This document shows, piece by piece, positions 61,300-64,000 of a stretch of 64,000 nucleotides of DNA. Position 1 is the first letter of the stretch. Each line of letters opens with the position of its first letter. The notes beneath the pieces were generated by a model. The model ran no database searches, was not told where the DNA came from, and saw only the letters and a list, made by a program, of their open reading frames with translations. Position numbers and translations under genes: made by a program. Where the stretch lies: the NCBI GenBank assembly GCA_963693085.1, contig OY856409.1, positions 663,677,591-663,741,590 on the forward strand, written 5' to 3'. Source of the stretch: Alisma plantago-aquatica. Taxonomy: Eukaryota; Streptophyta; Magnoliopsida; Alismatales; Alismataceae.

Positions 61300-61442
61300 T
61301 AGGGGTTTCTATGATGTATTTGATATGACTCATGGTGATAATTATGAGCCCTTGTAAGGCGTGACAAGATGTGATTGGGTCTTATGACTTGGTAGAGGCT
61401 CAATGCCTAATGTGAGGTGATATCCTCTAGTGATATTGATGA
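61300..61442 (+). other. Sequence after the primer-site-like motif
   Basis: Possibly the start of an internal region of a second, fused chromovirus unit. It is soon interrupted by the 5S-bearing LTR. No frame seen. Confidence 0.35.
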
Positions 61443-61739
61443 GGGCTGGTGCAACACCTGGGCCCACTGCCCAAGGCTCTAGTAGAGTTTCAGGAATGAT
61501 GACTATCCCCACAGACCACCACTAGCCTTAACTGCACGCTTTGTGCTCACTCACACGCATGCCAAGATCAACTTCCTGATGGGTCACCCATCCCAGTACT
61601 AATCCAAGCAGAGCATGCTTAACTATGGAGTTCTTAGTGATGGGCTCCCAGAAAAGGAGGTGCACCTTGGTGATATCGATAGTCCAATCATTCCTTTTAA
61701 GAATGTTTTATCTGAGGCCTCAAATCATAGGATGTTACA
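61443..61739 (-). mobile_element. Solo LTR of Cassandra type, carrying a 5S rRNA-derived promoter
   Basis: On the minus strand it begins TGTAACATCC (61739) and about 75 bp later enters sequence derived from 5S rRNA (61564-61666): AAGAACTCCATAGTTAAGC, TTAGTACTGGGATGGGTGACC, AGGAAGT. Cassandra TRIM elements are the known LTR elements with 5S sequence in their LTRs and a TGTAACA start. Flanks GATGA (61438-61442) and GATGG (61740-61744) may be the target duplication with one change. No internal part or second LTR is present. Confidence 0.75.
61564..61666 (-). ncRNA. 5S rRNA-derived segment with internal promoter boxes
   Basis: The A-box region AGTTAAGCATGCT (61612-61624) and the C-box region GGATGGGTGACC (61583-61594) of the 5S internal promoter are nearly intact. 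The first third of 5S rRNA is not matched and the C-box tail is altered (CCATCAGGAAG). It is therefore a promoter-bearing relic within the LTR and not a 5S gene. Confidence 0.75.
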
Positions 61740-62700
61740 GATGGTTATCCCCAAGTGATGTGATAATTGTGATGGCCTTGTATGGAAGTGGTATTATGTG
61801 ATGATGTGACAAGTTTATACCTTATTCGTTTTATATCTTCTAATGTTGCAACATACCCTTATCTTTGTAGAGTTTTTTAGGGTTTGAACATTGTAATTTT
61901 TTTGATGCTAAAAGATGCCCAATTAGCCTAACCAATCAAGTGAAACCCCAATCATGTAGTTGCACCATAGATCCATCTACAACATCAGTATTTGCTAGAT
62001 GGTGAAACAGGTTCTCCCTTTGTGGAAGCTCAGAGTCATATACTGTTGAGTATATGTATGTTCACAGGGATGGCTGTGGTCATACCCTGGCAGGAGAACG
62101 GTTGAGTGCTTATCTCAAATAATGTGATTCAATATATATAATATATTTTGAGGATGAATGTGGTCATACCTCAACCGGAGTGTGGCTACAGTCGTAACTC
62201 AGTTTTCACTAGTGATGTGCCTATATACCAAGGTGGACTAGGCTATTTTGTAGTTGGACTCTATATGCCAGTGTGACAGACTTAGACTGACTGATGGTGT
62301 GGGAGATCATAGGATTCTAGCTCCTCCTAGATCTTGTACGGCACAGATTTTGACTTAGTAGAGGTTAGTTGGAGTATGAGTGGTATACCTCATCTCCTCA
62401 GGGCATAAAAAAAGATGTAATATAGTTGTGTAGTATATTTTCTTAGGGTCAAACACGATTCACATTGGATGACCCCTTACCTTGTTTCTTGTACTATTTA
62501 CTTGATAACAATTATATATGTTCTTCATATTCCTTATAAAAGTATAAGATGTTCTACTACTCAGTTGTAGATGCTTAAATTTCCTAATCTATGTTATTAG
62601 CTTATATCATTTAGCTGAATCTGCTCATCTTGATAATGATGCTATCTTCATGCTTTAATTTATTTTTGTTAATAATAGTTGTTGGCAAAGAGTTTTATCT
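61740..62700. other. Gypsy-like non-coding sequence
   Basis: No gene. Repeated phrases such as GTGGTCATACC (62090, 62161) and the general G-T rich character resemble the LTR or leader of plant gypsy elements. Probably a continuation of 61300-61442. Confidence 0.35.
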
Positions 62701-64000
62701 CTTGTTGGTACGTTGGTCTCACCTCGTGGGTTTCCACATATTTTAGGTCGTGATGCACGATCAAGTAGAGATCGTGCGATTGAGGCTGAGCAACAAGAAG
62801 AGAAGTACCTATTGAAGTTTGGATATGCTACTAGTGTTTGTAGTAGAGTCCTATGTGTCGTCCATGTACTCTCATGTCCTTGGGGGCATTTTGTATATGT
62901 TGTACATAGATACAAGTTTTTGGAAGTATGCCATGGTTGTACATATATGGCTTGTATATGTGAACATGTTATCATATCTAACAGGTTGTGGCAAGATGGC
63001 CACTGAATAGTGATATGTAATATCTTTTTGCATGATATATGATACATATGGAAAAGTCTGTGGACTTCGATGTAATATGTTTCCACTTTTGTGGTTATAT
63101 AAAATCGATTTTAGTTTACCATGTTTCATGGTAATATGGATGTTTAGTGTTAGTTACACACTTTGTTTTGAGTTATGTCACTCATGTGACAGTGGGTTGT
63201 CACATCAAGCACCACCAACACATCTCCATCACCCCTATGGTGAACAACCACTACCACCAAGAATAGTTACCATCTAGTTCTCGCCTTCTTCCTCTTTCTT
63301 GACCCCACTTCCTCGACATTAACAAACTGACAACATCCATTGTTGGGGCTACCGTCTACCCTGGAGCCTATTTCACACCCCATAACATTGCCTCCTTTCA
63401 CTCAATCTCCTTGTTCCCTTAACATATGATCCTACAACTATGTTGTCACCCTCACCTCTCTTCCTTCTTGCCATCGGGGCACAAGATTTGGTCTGGATGC
63501 GCATGCCTTCACACACTATGAATGCCACCTTTGTTGACTATAGCTAGATACACAAACTAGTGCATTCAACAACAATGCAGTGGGTTGATGAGAGCCTCAT
63601 TTTTCCTTAGTCTTTGAACCAGAGAAGTTGGATTCAATCTATAAGAAACAAGGGAATCATAAGTTGATCCATGGGACCTAACCTGTAGATCATCAGAAGA
63701 AGTATCCATTGTTTTTTAGTATGCATATTGTTCAGATTTCAATAGGACTATAGTAATTGAATTAAGGATACTAATCCAATAACAATTAGTGTATTAGGGA
63801 GCAACGATGATATCAATCCCAACAAAATCAATCACCTGGTACACACATACATATGTGAGTCTATAACTATGGTGGTTATTAGAAAGTTTATAATCCAATT
63901 GTACCATATCTTACTAATTGAAGCTATATAAGTATATACATACTAAGGTATTTACACTAATATAACACAAGTGAGCAGTTTTATTGATTTTCCTATAAAT
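62701..64000. other. No gene recognised
   Basis: Several overlapping open frames on both strands (for example 62713-63006 plus and 62655-63086 minus) have no motif I know and mirror each other, which suggests base composition and not coding. 63180-63560 is C-rich on the plus strand without a frame. The rest is A-T rich. Confidence 0.45.

Noticed and set aside
61564..61666. A functional 5S rRNA gene
   Set aside because: Only the promoter-bearing part matches, the first third is missing, and it sits inside a TGTAACA-bounded LTR.
62655..63086. 143-codon minus-strand frame mirrored by a 97-codon plus-strand frame
   Set aside because: Both strands are open over the same stretch, codon use looks random and no motif is recognised.

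Overview
The window looks like plant nuclear heterochromatin made almost wholly of nested transposable elements. I found no intact host gene. The evidence for a seed plant is Ty1/copia and Ty3/gypsy elements with initiator-Met tRNA type primer sites, a CACTA (En/Spm) element with a tnp2-like transposase, plant-type L1 LINEs with zf-RVT tails, a Sirevirus-like element with several polypurine tracts, a 5S-rRNA-bearing LTR of Cassandra type, and CCCTAAA telomere-type motifs. The species cannot be named from sequence alone.

Layout from the left. (1) 1-15383: a minus-strand copia element (copia-1) whose 3' part lies outside the window. Its 5' LTR is split by a 430-bp MITE (4850-5279) and by a complete second copy of the same family (copia-2, 5553-14818, target duplication TCATC). 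(2) 15384-29060: the 3' part of a plus-strand Sirevirus-like element (env-like gene, several polypurine tracts, LTR). It is broken by a 7.35-kb non-autonomous LTR element with two 3.25-kb LTRs and only about 0.86 kb between them (16933-24284, duplication CTTTC), and by a 5'-truncated L1 LINE (26639-29043, 16-bp duplication). (3) 29060-41155: decayed minus-strand gypsy gag-protease remnants, a diverged solo LTR related to the copia family, and a minus-strand chromovirus-like gypsy element that keeps only gag remnants. (4) 41156-56656: a 15.5-kb CACTA element (duplication ATC) with subterminal repeats, a long hairpin, tnp2-like transposase, a Transposase_24-like gene joined to a Ulp1-like cysteine protease, and a full-length 6.1-kb L1 LINE inserted at the foot of the hairpin. 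(5) 56657-64000: unassigned LTR-like DNA, the 3' end of a plus-strand chromovirus (integrase C-terminus and chromodomain), its LTR followed by a primer-site-like sequence, and a solo 5S-bearing Cassandra-like LTR.

Every transposon gene is broken by stops or frameshifts. Many stops are TAG or TGA where the families have Trp, or TAA/TGA where a relative has Gln or Arg, as expected from decay by methylcytosine deamination. The order of nesting gives a relative insertion history. The least ordinary items are the shared loss of most of gag in both copia copies, the inverted LTR-to-internal size ratio of the non-autonomous element, the about 220-nt hairpin carried by the CACTA element, the repeated hairpin in the LINE 3' UTR, and the chromovirus LTR with a primer site downstream of it.
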